Assembly: GCF_949987515.2 (NCBI RefSeq)
Contig: NC_082694.2
Coordinates: forward strand, 67,392,080-67,456,079
Reading direction: 5' to 3'
From: Delphinus delphis
Taxonomy: Eukaryota > Chordata > Mammalia > Artiodactyla > Delphinidae
Length of the DNA: 64,000 nt
Shown piece after piece: positions 51,661 through 64,000 of this stretch; the first letter of the stretch is position 1; every line of letters starts with the position of its first letter. The position numbers and the translations under genes are program-made. The notes beneath the pieces are model-generated. The model was given only the letters and a program-made list of their open reading frames with translations, made no database searches and was not told the origin of the DNA.

Positions 51661-52629
51661 CTCAGGTAACAGTTCGTGTTTGAGGGAATAACGCAAACAC
51701 AGACAAAGGAGAGAAAACTGCTACTTTTGAAAATCAAGGTTGAAGTAGACAGTCTCCAGGTCCCTCGCCATCCCCAGCTCCATGGTTCTAAGAGCTGAGG
51801 GGATTTGGCATAAGGGAGCCAGAGCTCTCCTTGGCCCACTGCTAATGTGCCCAGAAGCGAGGGTGACGCACTGTCCATTTCCACACACACTCCTATGATT
51901 CAAGGACAGATGCCAATTCCAATGAGAAAGTTTTATGTGTTTCACATAAATTGATTGGGTCTATTTCTGCTAAATGCATTATCCTTTCACCACAGAACAA
52001 CTATTAGAGTTAATAGAATTTGTAGCTAGAGCCATTATGCTCCAAGCACACCCTTCTGGGGATGACAGCGTTATTGGAAGGCAGGCTTCACGGGGCCTGG
52101 CCTCGCTCACTCAGAGCTGTCTTCTCACTCACTGGGGGTCTTTGTTTCCATCAGAGCCTTTCGCACCTACAGGCCCAGCCAGGCTCATTTCAGCGGCATA
52201 CCCCATTAGTGAAGATGTACCAGTTCCTAAAGAAATGCATGTGTCTCATCCAGTTCCAGAAAATCCTATCGTCTTATCAGCTGTTGGCATTACAGACGAC
52301 CTCATGCCAGGTTGGAGGTACAGAGGCGGCTGGCATCCCTGCTTTAGCCGGGGCTCTTTACTGTGTGCCAGTTTTGAAGGCAGGAGGCCCCCAAAGCATT
52401 GGGAGGACAGGCAACAAGTAAAGGTAGACGCCCCACTCACTCCAGGGGGACCTCAGAATAGACTTCTTAACAGCTTCTTCCAGAAATAACCAGTGACGAA
52501 CTGGGACTGCATGAATGCAGCAGCGAGCAGGTCGGCTGTTGGGGACCTAGATCTGGCCCAGGGTTTGTCTGTGTCATCACGTCATCTGCTTCTGGTTACC
52601 TGGCTGGGGGAGGGAGGACCCACAAGCGC

Positions 52630-52770
52630 TCCTGGTTAAAATGCTGATTCCTGGGCCCCGCGGACCTGTGTAATCTTAATGTCTGAGAACGAGAGGTCAA
52701 GCTCTGCCTTTTTAACAAACTCACAAGGAAAACCTGGTTTGAAACAGAGTTTAGGAACCCCAGGCTGCAG
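52630..52770 (+). mobile_element. MER5-type hAT fragment
   Basis: CTGGTTAAAATGCTGATTCC, TGGGCCCCGCGGACCTGTG and CTTTTTAACAAACTCACAAG match the MER5-type order, with a diverged middle. Confidence 0.6.
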
Positions 52771-52899
52771 CCCGACCTCCTCGATGCAGACGGGTGTGGA
52801 CCTTGGGATGGAGAGGAGGCGGGCTCGAGGCCACACAACATCCTCCGAGGGTTCAGCTCTCAGACAGTAAAGGCCTCGCCTCATGCGTCTCCTCGTTAC

Positions 52900-53060
52900 A
52901 CAACAATAATAACCACGATCACTGAGCACCGCCATGTGCTGGGCTCTTTCACGTGCATTATCTCATTTGCTCGTACTATAATATTACCCCCCATTTACAG
53001 ATGAGGAACTTGAGGCCCACAGAGAGGAAGTAACTTGCTCTAAGTTATACAAGTTGTGTA
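52900..53060 (-). mobile_element. MIR fragment
   Basis: Antisense MIR: ATCACTGAGCACCGCCATGT, CACGTGCATTATCTCATTTG, CCCCATTTACAGATGAGGAA, AGAGAGGAAGTAACTTGCTC. Confidence 0.85.
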
Positions 53061-54114
53061 AAACGTTAAAATCACATGCAAAGTAAAGTTTTCTAAGTCA
53101 AATAGCATTTGGAAGGGCAACGTTTCCTTCAAGAAACCTTAAAGGAATCCCACTGTTGAACGGGTCTTCTAGAGGAATCTCTCTTTGAAAAACCCTGAAC
53201 TGAAAATGTCAGTTTTTGCTTAAACAGAGCACATAGGCATCTTCACTAATATTCAAAACAGCACACCAGGCGTACAATGCACCTCCGCACATGTAAGAAA
53301 GCTGATCATTGCAGCTAATTTGCGTCTCTCCGTGCACCCCAGCCTTCGTGGGTGCACATGAAAGGCACTTCTGTCGGCACCCGTTCAACTGCGGGGAGCC
53401 CCTCTTTGAGAGCTGGGCCGGCACGGGGCTGTAGATATAATCCTCGGAACCCGTTCGGGCACTGGCCGTTTCCCTGCTCAGCTGGCCTGCTGTTTAACCA
53501 TGTGCTGCGCGTTCTCTCTTATCCACTGATTTTAGATTATCACCTATTTATAGCCAGAGTACTAGTGATAACGCGTGAAGCACCAGCTCTAACAAGGCTC
53601 GTGGGCCCCCAGTCACTGCGGCAGGCTCGGCGCCCTCCAATTAGGATGTCACTCTTCGTTTGGGTGCAGCTCCCTTCCCCAGGAGCTAGCGCGGCTGTGC
53701 TCCAGGGAGAGAGGTAGCTTGGAACTAATTCGTGACTCACAATCCCCATTACTCATGTTAACAAGTCCCTCCCAGAGCAAGAGGCTTTCAAGCTGGGGCG
53801 CCAGTCAGCATCCCCAGGAGCTGGCCGACACCAAGACCCAGGGGCAGCTTGGTGGCCGAGGGAGAGACAGCACTTCTGCAGGGACCCGGTGATGGTGACA
53901 GGGAGGAACTGAAGGCTGGATAAGAAGCCATGCTCCCTGAGCAGAGCACCCACTGGCAGCAGAGCTTCATGGGTTTGCAGACGGCCCCCTTCCCTCTGCA
54001 CGCCCGTCTCCAGCTATTAAGCACACTAGGTGTCTCTCATGTGATCCTTACAGACTCTCCCCACCATTCCCCCAGGAGAGACATCACGGTCCATCTCCCA
54101 GCCCTGCCACCTAC

Positions 54115-54290
54115 TTAAAGCCACTCACTTCTCCTTTCTATGCCTTTGTTTCCTCACATCCAGAAAAATGGCGCTTATATTGTTAGGGCTTCCATCTCAT
54201 AGGTTTGAGGAAAGGATCACATACGTGAATTGGTGTCAAGGGCTTAGAGAGGTGCTTGACCCAAAGTGAGCTACATGAGCTGTCATTATT
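54115..54290 (+). mobile_element. MIR fragment
   Basis: Sense MIR second half: TGCCTTTGTTTCCTCACATC, GAGGAAAGGATCACATACGT, AAGGGCTTAGAGAGGTGCTT, CTGTCATTATT. Confidence 0.75.
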
Positions 54291-55799
54291 TTCCCTATTT
54301 TAGAATTGGGAAGACAGAATCAGAAAGGTTATGCGGCTTACCTCACCAATCAGCTGCAGACCCAGGGTTCCCACTCAAGCCGGCTCACCCCAGAGTCTTC
54401 CCGCTCTAGCCCCATGCCCACTAGGAACAATCCCAGATACCACCCAGCTGCTGACTGTGGTTAGGGAGAAGCTCTTGCTACATCCAGACTGGGTACATCC
54501 ATCTTCTCTTTCCACGAGGAGATTCAGCTCAGCGTTCAACACAGAAAACCTCATTGCTTTCTAGTTAATGTGTTCACAATTCCCTGAATCTCTCTCCTAG
54601 AAAAAAAAAAAAAATCACATCGAGCCGAGTTTAATTTAACAGGCCTGTGCTGGTGCCCGCTCCGTGCCCTGTCCCGTGCTGGGTGCCTTGGGGCCTGCAG
54701 CTGCGAACAAGCCAAAGCGCCCCTCATGGAAAATGTACCAGCCAGAGCGGGGCCCACATAAGCCCGACATGAAGCCACTGTTACCCCAGTACAAGGGAGT
54801 CTCTGCATCCCTTTTCAGGTGTCCAGTTCTGATCACAGCTGGAATTAGGTCAGGTGCCCCCACTCCCCAGCTCTGCCTTTATCCTGCCCTGGATGGTGAA
54901 AGGGTCTCCATCCAAGACTGGTGCATTGCAAATTATGCTGAACTGATCATCATTTTTGAAAAGAAATCCAGTGTCCTTTGAGAAAGCAAGGAATCAACAG
55001 TGTACTTCATAACTGCCCGACCCTGGGCCCCACTGGAAAAATAGTGCAGCAGCATCCAGCTCTGGCAGACTCAAAAACGCTTCACGAACCTCCAGCCTAA
55101 TACGACGTGCTGGTTGGCATTATGGCGAAGCTGCAGACAAAATGCCTTCACACCATGCCGTGGTTCCTCTCAGTAGCAGAGAGGACCCATTGCCTTTCTC
55201 TCTCCTGGCTGGCCTGAGAAAACATGTTGTTTTTCCCATTTGTTTTAGTGAAAGATTACATAAGTGAGAGACAGTAAATGACCTGGGAACTCTGAGCTCA
55301 GCACGCCTTGATTAAGATCGTTTAGCTCCAAGACTAACAGGACGCAAAGGCCCCTCCGTCAGTGCAGGTGCGTTAAGCACTTGTTATTTGGGAAGCCCGC
55401 TTTTAATTATTGTCCTTCTCTCAGACTTGCTTGTTCTGCCTGCAAAATAACCCTGCATCCCCTCGGGGCCTATTCAGCTCTTTGCTTGTTAGAGCAAAGC
55501 TTCAGCGATCCTGGACAGAGAGGTTTTTTAAAATTTATCTGGACCCAGAGCTGGACAGTGGAACTAGGGGGAGAAAGGCTGAAATGCTAACTCTAGATCC
55601 CAAAAGGCTGTTCCTCCCTGCTTGCCCCTACATTGCCAAAAGGAAAAGGAACAAGAGGTGGAATCACCTTAGCCATCACTGAGTCAGGGAGAAGAGAGAG
55701 GGCACAGGGAATAAATGGGCCCACCAGCGCCCTCCACACTGGGTGCTTACCAAGAAGATGAGGCCAAAGAAAGCATTGGTTTCTGGGGAGGGCTTTGGG

Positions 55800-56280
55800 G
55801 TATACAGATGGGTATCTATTGCTTTGAAATGAACTACCATAAAAATATAGTGGCTTAAAACAACACACATTTGTTATATCAGTTTCTGTGGGTCAAGAAA
55901 CCAGGCACAGCTTAGCTGGGTCCTCTGCTTCATAGTTTCTCATAAGCTTGCATAAGATGTTAGCCAGGGCTGGGTCTCATCTGAAAGCTCAGTTGGGGAA
56001 CGAATTACTCCCAAGCTCACATGGTTGTTGGCAATTCCTGGAGAAGCTGATGATGAGAAAGAGAAAGAGAGACAGAGACAGAGAAATAGGGAGTCTACTA
56101 GCAAGATGGAAGTTACAATCTTATGTAACATAGTCATGAATATAACATCCTGTCACCTTTGTCATAGTCTGTTGGTTAGAAGCAACTCACAGGTCTCGCC
56201 CACACTCAAAGGGAAGGGATTATGCAAGCGTGTGGCTACCAGGAGGTAGAGATCACTGGGGCCACCTGACAGCCTACCTG
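55800..56280. repeat. Old interspersed repeat, family unassigned
   Basis: TAGTGGCTTAAAACAACACA, CAGTTTCTGTGGGTCAAGAA, TCACATGGTTGTTGGCAATT, TAGAAGCAACTCACAGGTCT and CCCACACTCAAAGGGAAGGG form an order seen in a common old mammalian repeat. I do not assign a family name. A GA-rich simple stretch (56052-56087) lies inside. Confidence 0.6.
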
Positions 56281-56454
56281 CAGTGGCTTTTGTGTGTCAA
56301 CCAGTCACCAGGAAACTTTGAGAGCTCATTGTGGATTCTGATGGGCAGAATTCCTGGCAGCAATCTCAAGCCTCTCTGTTCAACATTCCACAGACACTTA
56401 AATATTCACTAAGTACCTACTGAGTGCCAGTCCATAGCAGAATGGAAAATGGAC

Positions 56455-56640
56455 CAACAAAGAATTCTAGAGACCGTGGTTCCAGCTGTGGGACTTCAGG
56501 AGAGTCAAACATTCTGAGCCCCAGTTTTTTCTTTATTCATAAAGTAGTGGTAATAATTACCTGCCACAGTTCTTTTTCAGAGCTGGCTATTGTAGTGAGC
56601 AAATGAGATCATTTGCTTTGAAAGGTACAAAAGAATATGC
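56455..56640 (+). mobile_element. MIR fragment
   Basis: Sense MIR: AGACCGTGGTTCCAGCTGTG, AAACATTCTGAGCCCCAGTT, TAGTGGTAATAATTACCTGC, GCTTTGAAAGGTACAAAAGA. Confidence 0.7.
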
Positions 56641-56839
56641 TAATATAAAATGTGTGATATTATTATTAACATTATTAAACTACATAACAGAAAAGACTAA
56701 GCCAGTTCCCTTGTCCCTCATCTGTTGCCTTCTCTACATTTTCAGTGTATTTATAATCCTCCTCCTCCACCTATGAGCTGTGCACTCTTTTATTTGTATG
56801 TAAGTATGTGTTCTGGGCATATTTTTCCTTAATTTTTTT

Positions 56840-57051
56840 AATTTAATTTTATTTTTTTTGCGGTACACGGGCCTCTCACTGCCGTGGCCTCTCCTGTTGC
56901 GGAGCACAGGCTCCGGACACGCAGGCTCAGCGGCCATGGCTCACGGGCCCAGCCGCTCTGCGGCATGTGGGATCTTCCCAGACCGGGGCACGAACCCATG
57001 TCCCCTGCATCGGCAGGCGGATCCCCAACCACTGCGCCACCAGGGAAGCCC
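56840..57051 (-). mobile_element. CHR-type SINE, copy 9
   Basis: Minus-strand copy with a perfect 14-bp duplication TCCTTAATTTTTTT (56826-56839 and 57052-57065). The tail is an imperfect T-rich run (AATTTAATTTTATTTT). Confidence 0.95.
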
Positions 57052-58149
57052 TCCTTAATTTTTTTGCAAAAGTTTCAAGCACATTCTAGTTTTTGCCCTC
57101 TTAAAGCTAACCGTCTTAAGAAAAAAGGGGGCAGTATTTTGCATGTTGGGTCCTTTTGTTCAATCAATTCCCCCAACCCAGCTGATCATCAATTTGTAGG
57201 TGAAACCCTCAAACTCCACTTGGGGGAAATATGTGACTTGAGTAAGGACATAGAAGATTGCCCCCCAAAAGGCCCACTCATCAGTATAAATTGAAAGAGG
57301 GTTTCTAGTCTTTCAAAGCTTGCCAAGATCTCAGAAATAATGGGGACGTCAGGACTTTCTCCAGGGACAGCTTTTCAAACAAGTCCCAGGTGGTTGGATC
57401 TGAGGGGCCTGATTTGGTTTTTATAGTGAGTATTGACAGTGACTGCATAATAATGTGAGAGTATATTTTATTCTTTTCATTGTTATTTTTTATTGAGTGA
57501 CTGACAGACTCAATGACCCAGTTCTGGGATTAATGTTCACAAGTAAGGAAAATAAGGTACAGCTTGGGCTTCTTCAGCAACCCAGCTGAAAGTCAGAAAA
57601 ACTCCTGGGCCTCAGAAGAGCTCCCTGAAAAAGAGGAGTATTTCTTTTCCTTCACCCAGATGTATGACTTGGAGCCTACTAACTGGTCCATTCAGTCTAA
57701 CAGCTGATCGGCTCCCTCAACCGTGGGGCCGGTGGCGTGTCCACACTGCTAAGGAACAGGACTCGACTGTTTTCTTAGAGACACTGCAGGGCTCCCTGCC
57801 TCTCAGTTATGTGGGTGTGGGTGTGCGAGCGTGAGTGTGTGCTGGTGTGTGTGCGAGTGTGTGAAGGTGTGTGCCGGCGCCTTGGGAGCCTACCCCCTCT
57901 CTGCTGTGCAGTCATGAGTAAGACAAAATTTGCCTTTCGACACATCCATCTGTACCACCAGAACGCCTCTGGTCCGCTCCATCCTATGATGTTCTAACGC
58001 TAATACAAGAGCTCCAAAGGGTCAAAGATGCTTCCTTTGAAGTGTGCACAGTACGCGCAGCATGTGTGAGCTCCCCCTTCTAACCCCTCAGGTGGGTGTG
58101 GCGGCTGGCGTTTGGCCTACTCTCTTTTTTCTATTTTTTTTTCTTGGTT

Positions 58150-58400
58150 TTGTTTTTGTTTTTCATTTAACAAAGGTTTATTAACTATCTTCTGTGTGAC
58201 TGGCACTGTTTTAGGTCCTGGAGACAAACAGTGAACAAAATCGGCTAAGCTTCAATCTTGTAAAGTTTGCACACTAGAGGGAAAAACAGGAAACAAACAA
58301 GTGTACAGATGATGTAGTTTCAGATGGTGATGTGTTATGAAGAAAATAAAGCAAGTTAAGGGGACAGAGATGACAGTGGCAGAGCATGTGTGCTATAACG
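58150..58400. repeat. Old LINE-like (L2-class?) segment
   Basis: AAGGTTTATTAACTATCTTC, CTGGCACTGTTTTAGGTCCT, AACAGTGAACAAAATCGGCT and AGATGGTGATGTGTTATGAA resemble a common old mammalian repeat of the L2/MIR age class. Family not certain. Confidence 0.5.
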
Positions 58401-59019
58401 ATGGGTGTTAAGGGAGAGAACTCAAGGTTTCGTCAGGTGTGCCTCAGAGCAGAACCGGGATAATACTATTTGTTACTATCGTCAAGACCCCACTTTTTAC
58501 TCCTGGGCTGGCGTGGCCTGGGGAACCTCTGAGGCCCCTCTACAACGTAACTACTGCTCTCATAAACTCTAGAGGCCTTGACCATGAAGTGTGCAGACAC
58601 AGAGCAGAGTGTGGTAGAGAAGGGGGAGCACCCCTGGGCTGAGCAGGCTGGGCCAGGGGAGTGACCCAGACACCTGCTCTCCTCCAAGGAAGGCAGGCTG
58701 AAGGCCACACACAGTTTCTAAAGAAGCATTGGAAACCCGGTCCCAATCCGGCCTGGCATTGCTGTTGGAGCGAGAGCAGCAGGACTCTCTGGTCAGTGGT
58801 GTTTTCTTTGCCAGTTGGGAGGAGATCTGTATTCTAGGAAGGCTCCATCCACATTACGTCTGATCCAGCCAATGTCCAGCAGCCCAAGGAAGTGTCCAGT
58901 CCAATAACAAAGATTACTGTTTAGTTGACTGCTGATGTGGGTTCGGGGGCCCTATACATGACTAGTCTCATTAGTTCAATGACTGATGGTGTCAAGACTC
59001 ACATCTCTGTGATCTTTTT

Positions 59020-59227
59020 TTTTTTTTTTTTTTTGGCGGTACGCGGGCCTCTCACTTTTGCGGCCTCTCCCGTTGCGGAGCACAGGCTCCGGACGCGCAG
59101 GCTCAGCGGCCATGGCTCACGGGCCCAGCTGCTCCGCAGCATGTGGGATCTTCCCGGACCGGGGCACGAACCCGTGTCCCCTGCATCGGCAGGCGGACTC
59201 TCAACCACTGCGCCACCAGGGAAGCCC
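59020..59227 (-). mobile_element. CHR-type SINE, copy 10
   Basis: Minus-strand copy with a 22-bp poly(T) and highly preserved CpGs. Flanks share CTCTGTGATCTTTTT (left) and CTCTCTGATCTTTTT (right), an approximate duplication. Confidence 0.94.
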
Positions 59228-59489
59228 CTCTCTCTGATCTTTTTGGCCTTTTCCTCATGCTTGTTGCCTCATGGCCACTGCATCTCCAGGTACCATGACT
59301 GCCCTCAAGCGGGAATAGGAGAGACTTGCCTCTTCCCTTCTCTTCTCTAGTATAACATAGTTTGTCTTCTGTCTTTGGTCCACCATTTGGTCCTACTTGC
59401 TCCCCCACGACTTCCCTTTCTGCCCTGGACATTTGGATTCCCCCCTTTTCACGTGTCCCTGTTCTCCAATTCATCTTAGAAGGTCCGGG

Positions 59490-59610
59490 ACCCTGACCCA
59501 GGAGTCAGGACATTTGTTCTTCTAGCTCCTAAGCACTTGGCCACTTGGGCTGCCTGCACCTCCATCTGCCCATCTGTCAGAGGTGTTACAGTCCCAAGGC
59601 CTTGTAAGGA
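59490..59610 (+). mobile_element. MIR fragment
   Basis: ACCCAGGAGTCAGGACATTT, CACTTGGCCACTTGGGCTGC and CCTTGTAAGGATTTCACCC follow sense MIR order weakly. Confidence 0.5.
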
Positions 59611-60539
59611 TTTCACCCTTCATGATTTAGAACCAAACAATAAGCAAGAACTAGTAACAATAAAGCAGTGAGGGGTGCTGGCCTCCCACACTGTTGCCTC
59701 TCTCCCAGGAGCCAGTGGACCTTACAACAGGAGGTACCAGACCAGGGTTTTCTCTCCCAGGTCTGTGGACAAGAGCAGATGAGGGCAGAAATCAATGACG
59801 CTTCAGGCCTGAGTGTGGCAAGGCGGGTATTTGAACCACTGCTACTTCCCACTTAAGCCTCAGAACCAAATCCAGTACGTGTGACCCCCAGCGGGGTGAG
59901 TCTGCAGCACCCGTCTCAATGTCAAATACTTTATTAACACAACTCTGGCCTGAAGCCAACTTGGGAATAACCAAATTAGCCCTGAGGCCTCCCTTAACTT
60001 AATTTTTACAGCTCTGCTTTCAGGATAGTGTCTTTCCTGTGACCTTTCCGCTCTCACGTGTTACTCACTTCCCCTCAGGGAGAAGGGGGTGGCTGAGAAC
60101 ACAACACAGACGCCATCACAGGAGCCATTAAAAACTGCCTCAGATTGCCAGGCGTCAGAGCTGTTTAGGGTAATTCAGTCCTGAAAGCAGCTTTTATCTC
60201 AACAGCCCAGATTTGCTGCCCTATTGATGGGGGGCCGGCTTGTTCAGAGGTTCCTCTTCGCGAAGGGATGTCTGCCTCCCAGCAGAGAGGGATGTGGGCC
60301 TCTGGTCTTTGTTCCCCAGGAGACCTTGGCTTTTACAGGCATCCTGCCCATCTAGAGGAACTGCGTGAGGGTCTAGGGAGACAAAGATGTAAAAGTGAAG
60401 AAGAGATTATGTGTGTGAGCACGTCTAGTACAAAAGACAGAGCTGGTATTACAATTACTGTTGTTACCCCCTCCTAACTTCTCATCATCAAAATAGAACA
60501 AGAGAGAAATGACCAGAAAGCTACGCATGAGTAAACGAG

Positions 60540-60541
<2 letters not shown>

Positions 60542-60583
<42 letters not shown>
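60542..60583. repeat. (TG)n microsatellite
   Basis: About 21 uninterrupted TG units. Confidence 0.98.
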
Positions 60584-60587
<4 letters not shown>

Positions 60588-61479
60588 GCAAACAAATTCA
60601 GTCTGAGAAACAAAGTAGAACAACAAGGAAAATTCATCAATTGAAAACTGTTGTAGAAAGAGTAAATGTGATGTTCCCCTTCTCACTTAGTCTCTGTAAC
60701 CACAGGCCATTTCTTTAACTTTTCTACATGGTTGCCTATCTTATGAGATAAACGTAACAGTTCTTCCCCCTTCCCTATCTACTGACCTAACATGGTTTTA
60801 AGAAACTAAACTAACTGGAGGATGGAGGTGCACCATCCGTGTACTGTAATTAAGTACATTGAAACTGAGGGACTAAAGATTTCCAGTCTTGTTGGTTCAG
60901 AATCACAGCAGCATCCTTTTATCTGAGGATAGAAGATCCTTCTAGTACCTTCTACCATCCACCAAATATAAGTACCAAAATATAAATACATTCCAAAACT
61001 CTGAAATAAAGGTTTTTTGTAGCTAGCTGCCCCTCAGTCTGATGCACAGAGAGGTATAGGGCCCTTCTCATGCCCTCACCCAACATTAGGTACCAAATAA
61101 GGTTAATCAGAGAACATCCTGAACCACTGAGAAAGCATACCTGACAGTAGAGAGAGAGGACAGTGAGTTAATATAAAATATTTATATCTGCAGCCATTTA
61201 GTAAAGGGTCAAAGAGCCCTAAACAACTTAAGTCCAAGTGGCACTATCAAGAGGAAGTTAAATTATACTTAGTGGGCTGTATCCAAAAAAAGGGCAGAAT
61301 ATGATGTAACAGCAAGTTCTAGGCCATGGTCAGTGGGGATGTCCCTGAGGTGAAGTCCGAAAAACCCTGCAGTCTCAGGCGTAGAAATACAGGTGAGGAG
61401 CCTGACCAGAGAGATGGTATAATAGCATCTGATAGCATATGATGGTATGACACCATCATAGCAGATGGTGTCAAGTGAT

Positions 61480-63130
61480 TCCTAAATTTTAAAAAATTTT
61501 AAGGATTCTGGAAAGACGGCAGTGATGCCAGTAACAGCATAGTTTTTTTGTTTTTGTTTTTTTATCTCTCTGAATCCCTATGCAAAAATCAAGGAAACGT
61601 GTATCAAAACTGAAAACCCACGTATATTTACAAAAAAAAATATTTTGCAAATATATTCCCCTCCAACCCCAAAATACAAGTGAGTGAAGACAGAGCACCA
61701 ACAACCATAAGACCTGCATAGTATCAGCATCTGAACAAGGGGAAGAGAAGAAAGGCTATCTTACAAACCTGAGAACAGGAGAACCCCCAAATAGCTGACA
61801 GGTATTTGCTAGAAATGACAGACAATCTGAAAATAGCTACTGAAACTAGGAGAGTTCTTCCCCAACCCAGTGGTGTGTGAGAGCAAGGGGCCTTTGGTAA
61901 GATCTGAAGGAGCTAGAAGAGTCTGGCCACTGAGCATCCTTTCCGGGAAACGACCCACACTGAGAAGAACTTTCTAGGACTGGAATCAATATTGACTAGG
62001 ATAGGGATAATAGGGACCACAAAAAGAGAAGATATCCAGATTCAAGTGGGGGAAACAAATAGAGCCAGAAACGTCGGAAAGCAAACTGCCATAGTTTTTA
62101 ACACTATATGAAAATTTAAAAAGTGTAGAGGGAGCTGTGTAAAGTTAGAAAAGCTCCTGGATCCTAAAAGTTCTAGCAAATTAATTTTATGTTAGAATGC
62201 ATAAGTATCAAGATCGAACCCCATCCAAATTACAATAAGAATTTTAAAAGAACAGAGAGGACATAATAACATCCCTACAGAAAAATGAAAGCATACCAGA
62301 AAGACAGGCCCACAGAGGAGATGACAATTGTAAGCTATTTCAAAATGAGTTAACAGACAAGAAAACAATGAAAATAACATAAATCATTATTATAAAAATC
62401 AGAAACTAGATGGTAGATCTCTCTAAAGAATTTGAAATAAAAGGAAAAAATAATTTCAGAAATGAAGACTAAATTAGAAGGTGTGCAAAAGCAAATAAAC
62501 ATAACAGTTAATGCCTTATGAGAAATAGAAGGTGAAAAGAGAAACTTTTTTAAAATCAAAAAGATGGTACACATCAAAGAGAGGCAAAGAAGATCGAACA
62601 CACAGATAACAAGAGTGCCTGAATAAAGAAAACCAAAGAAGGGAGACAAAACAAATATTTAAAGCTATAATTCAAGAAAAATGTTCTTACTGAAACTACT
62701 TATTAAAAGAGCGTATCTGTATATCTGAGAATACTGACTCATATTGAGCAACACCAAAGTATCAGTATATTATAGTAGAATTGCTGTCCCTTAAGGAAAA
62801 AAAAAATACTGTGGGCACCTAAGCAAAAACAGCTAATGATTTATTAGAGAATGAAATTTGGGTTATCATCAGAGTGTTTGACAGCAATACTTTATACCAG
62901 AAGAAAATGGAGTAATATATTTAATATACTCAAAAGGAAAAAATATTATCAACATTCAAGAACTCAAGGAATATTGCTCCTATGAGCCCCTCCTAAGGAA
63001 TCTACTTGAAAACAAACTTCAAACAACCAAAGTGACTAGAGATATATCAACGTGATTGATATGGGCATTAAGCATACACTAGTTACAGACTAACTAAAGG
63101 TTAAAGAGGAAAGAGTAGTATATGTAATGG
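61480..63130 (+). mobile_element. HAL1-like (half-L1) old LINE remnant
   Basis: A-rich stretch with phrases typical of HAL1 or old L1 ORF1: GGAAACGTGTATCAAAACTG near 61594, GGGTTATCATCAGAGTGTTTG near 62861, GACAGCAATACTTTATACCA near 62880, GAAGAAAATGGAGTAATATA near 62901. No long frame is open. Boundaries and exact family are uncertain; an old L1M remains possible. Confidence 0.5.
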
Positions 63131-63476
63131 CAATGTGCCCAAACAATGTAGATAATGTTCAACTTCGAGAAATTTTAGGAGAATAGAGAGCACATATACC
63201 AAAAAAAATGTTTTTACAGATCTCAGTTTTTCTATTGATTATGGTATAGCAGTAGTATTGTTACTCTGATACTATTGTGTGTATAATGGAGGATAAAGTG
63301 AATGAGTAATTATAGAATATTCTAATTCCATTATCACCTTTGTTCTTGAAAACCAAGACTCTCAGTGTGGAAAAAGAAATACAGATGTAATATAGAAGAG
63401 GATAAATGAAAAACCCTGTAGTCCTGAATTTGATTTGGAACTGTCAGTGTGAACTCATGGGTATTTTGTCATATAA

Positions 63477-63478
<2 letters not shown>

Positions 63479-63521
<43 letters not shown>
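63479..63521. repeat. (TG)n microsatellite
   Basis: About 21 uninterrupted TG units followed by an AT-rich region. Confidence 0.98.
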
Positions 63522-63523
<2 letters not shown>

Positions 63524-64000
63524 TTATACTGATATACATATGTATACAACATGTATATTTCCTAGCTCTGTCCACTAAAGAAGCCTAGAAACAATCACCA
63601 ACCCAGTAGCAGTAAGTGTCTATAGCACCCAGATTTTATACTTAAAAAACCTTTTTTCACTGAAAGAAACCAAAGCTTTTGAAAAAATGGCTGAGCCCAG
63701 GTCGGGGGAAGGAACATTTCATCATACCAGGTAGCAAGGAAGTAAAAGAACTCAGGAAGCTACCGCTGACCAAAAATGTGACAATTTGAGCTTCTAAGGA
63801 ATAATAATTATGATTAATTAAAACTCAAAATATGTTTAAATTCATGTATTCATAATGATATGCAAACAACTAATTAGTCGACTTCAGAGGATGATAGAGG
63901 ACCAGTTCATTACCTTGAACACTGCAAATAAGGAGAAAGAATTGAGCATTTATCCTGCCTTTCCTATATGAACTATACCACTGGGTAACAACATGGTAGG

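Overview
The window is mammalian nuclear DNA, most likely from a cetacean (whale or dolphin). The strongest clue is a tRNA-derived SINE of about 210 bp, present in ten close copies plus one older relative. It matches the CHR-type SINE family known from Cetacea and their hippo and ruminant relatives; its sense strand starts GGGCTTCCCTGGTGGC and ends GCGTACCGC followed by poly(A). Species level is inference. There are no bacterial features, CRISPR arrays or operons.

The only protein-coding gene I can support is ALK (anaplastic lymphoma kinase, a receptor tyrosine kinase), on the + strand. Five consecutive exons lie at 7068-7199, 9365-9465, 28315-28484, 48558-48652 and 48823-48951. They join in frame and encode the region equivalent to human residues about 472-681, which covers the whole second MAM domain and the start of the linker toward the glycine-rich region. 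In my recollection of human numbering these are exons 7-11. All splice sites are canonical except the donor of the second exon (9466), which reads GC instead of GT. The remainder of the gene, including the signal peptide, first MAM, LDLa, glycine-rich, transmembrane and kinase parts, lies outside the window.

More than 98 percent of the window is intron. Intron 6 (partial, 1-7067) holds an old L1, two CHR SINEs, MIRs and a MER5-type element. Intron 7 (2.2 kb) is nearly repeat-free. Intron 8 (18.8 kb) carries two CHR SINEs, two 5'-truncated L1 3' ends, a Tigger-like DNA transposon, several MER5 and MIR copies and a (CA)n tract. Intron 9 (20.1 kb) contains a CHR-2-like SINE, a long L2, a (TAA)n tract, a 5.5-kb antisense L1 with perfect 16-bp target-site duplications and two CHR SINEs nested inside it, another CHR SINE, and a composite minisatellite with a 123-bp higher-order period. 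Intron 10 is only 170 bp. Intron 11 (more than 15 kb, partial) has three CHR SINEs, MIR and MER5 remnants, two (TG)n tracts and an AT-rich HAL1-like stretch near the right edge.

I see no new gene or undescribed biological system. The most useful observations are the GC-AG intron in ALK, the symmetric phase 1-1 exon module encoding MAM2, the intron-10 retention stop, the nested L1/SINE history and the 123-bp minisatellite. Most apparent open frames longer than 60 codons are SINE, L1 or tandem-repeat artefacts.
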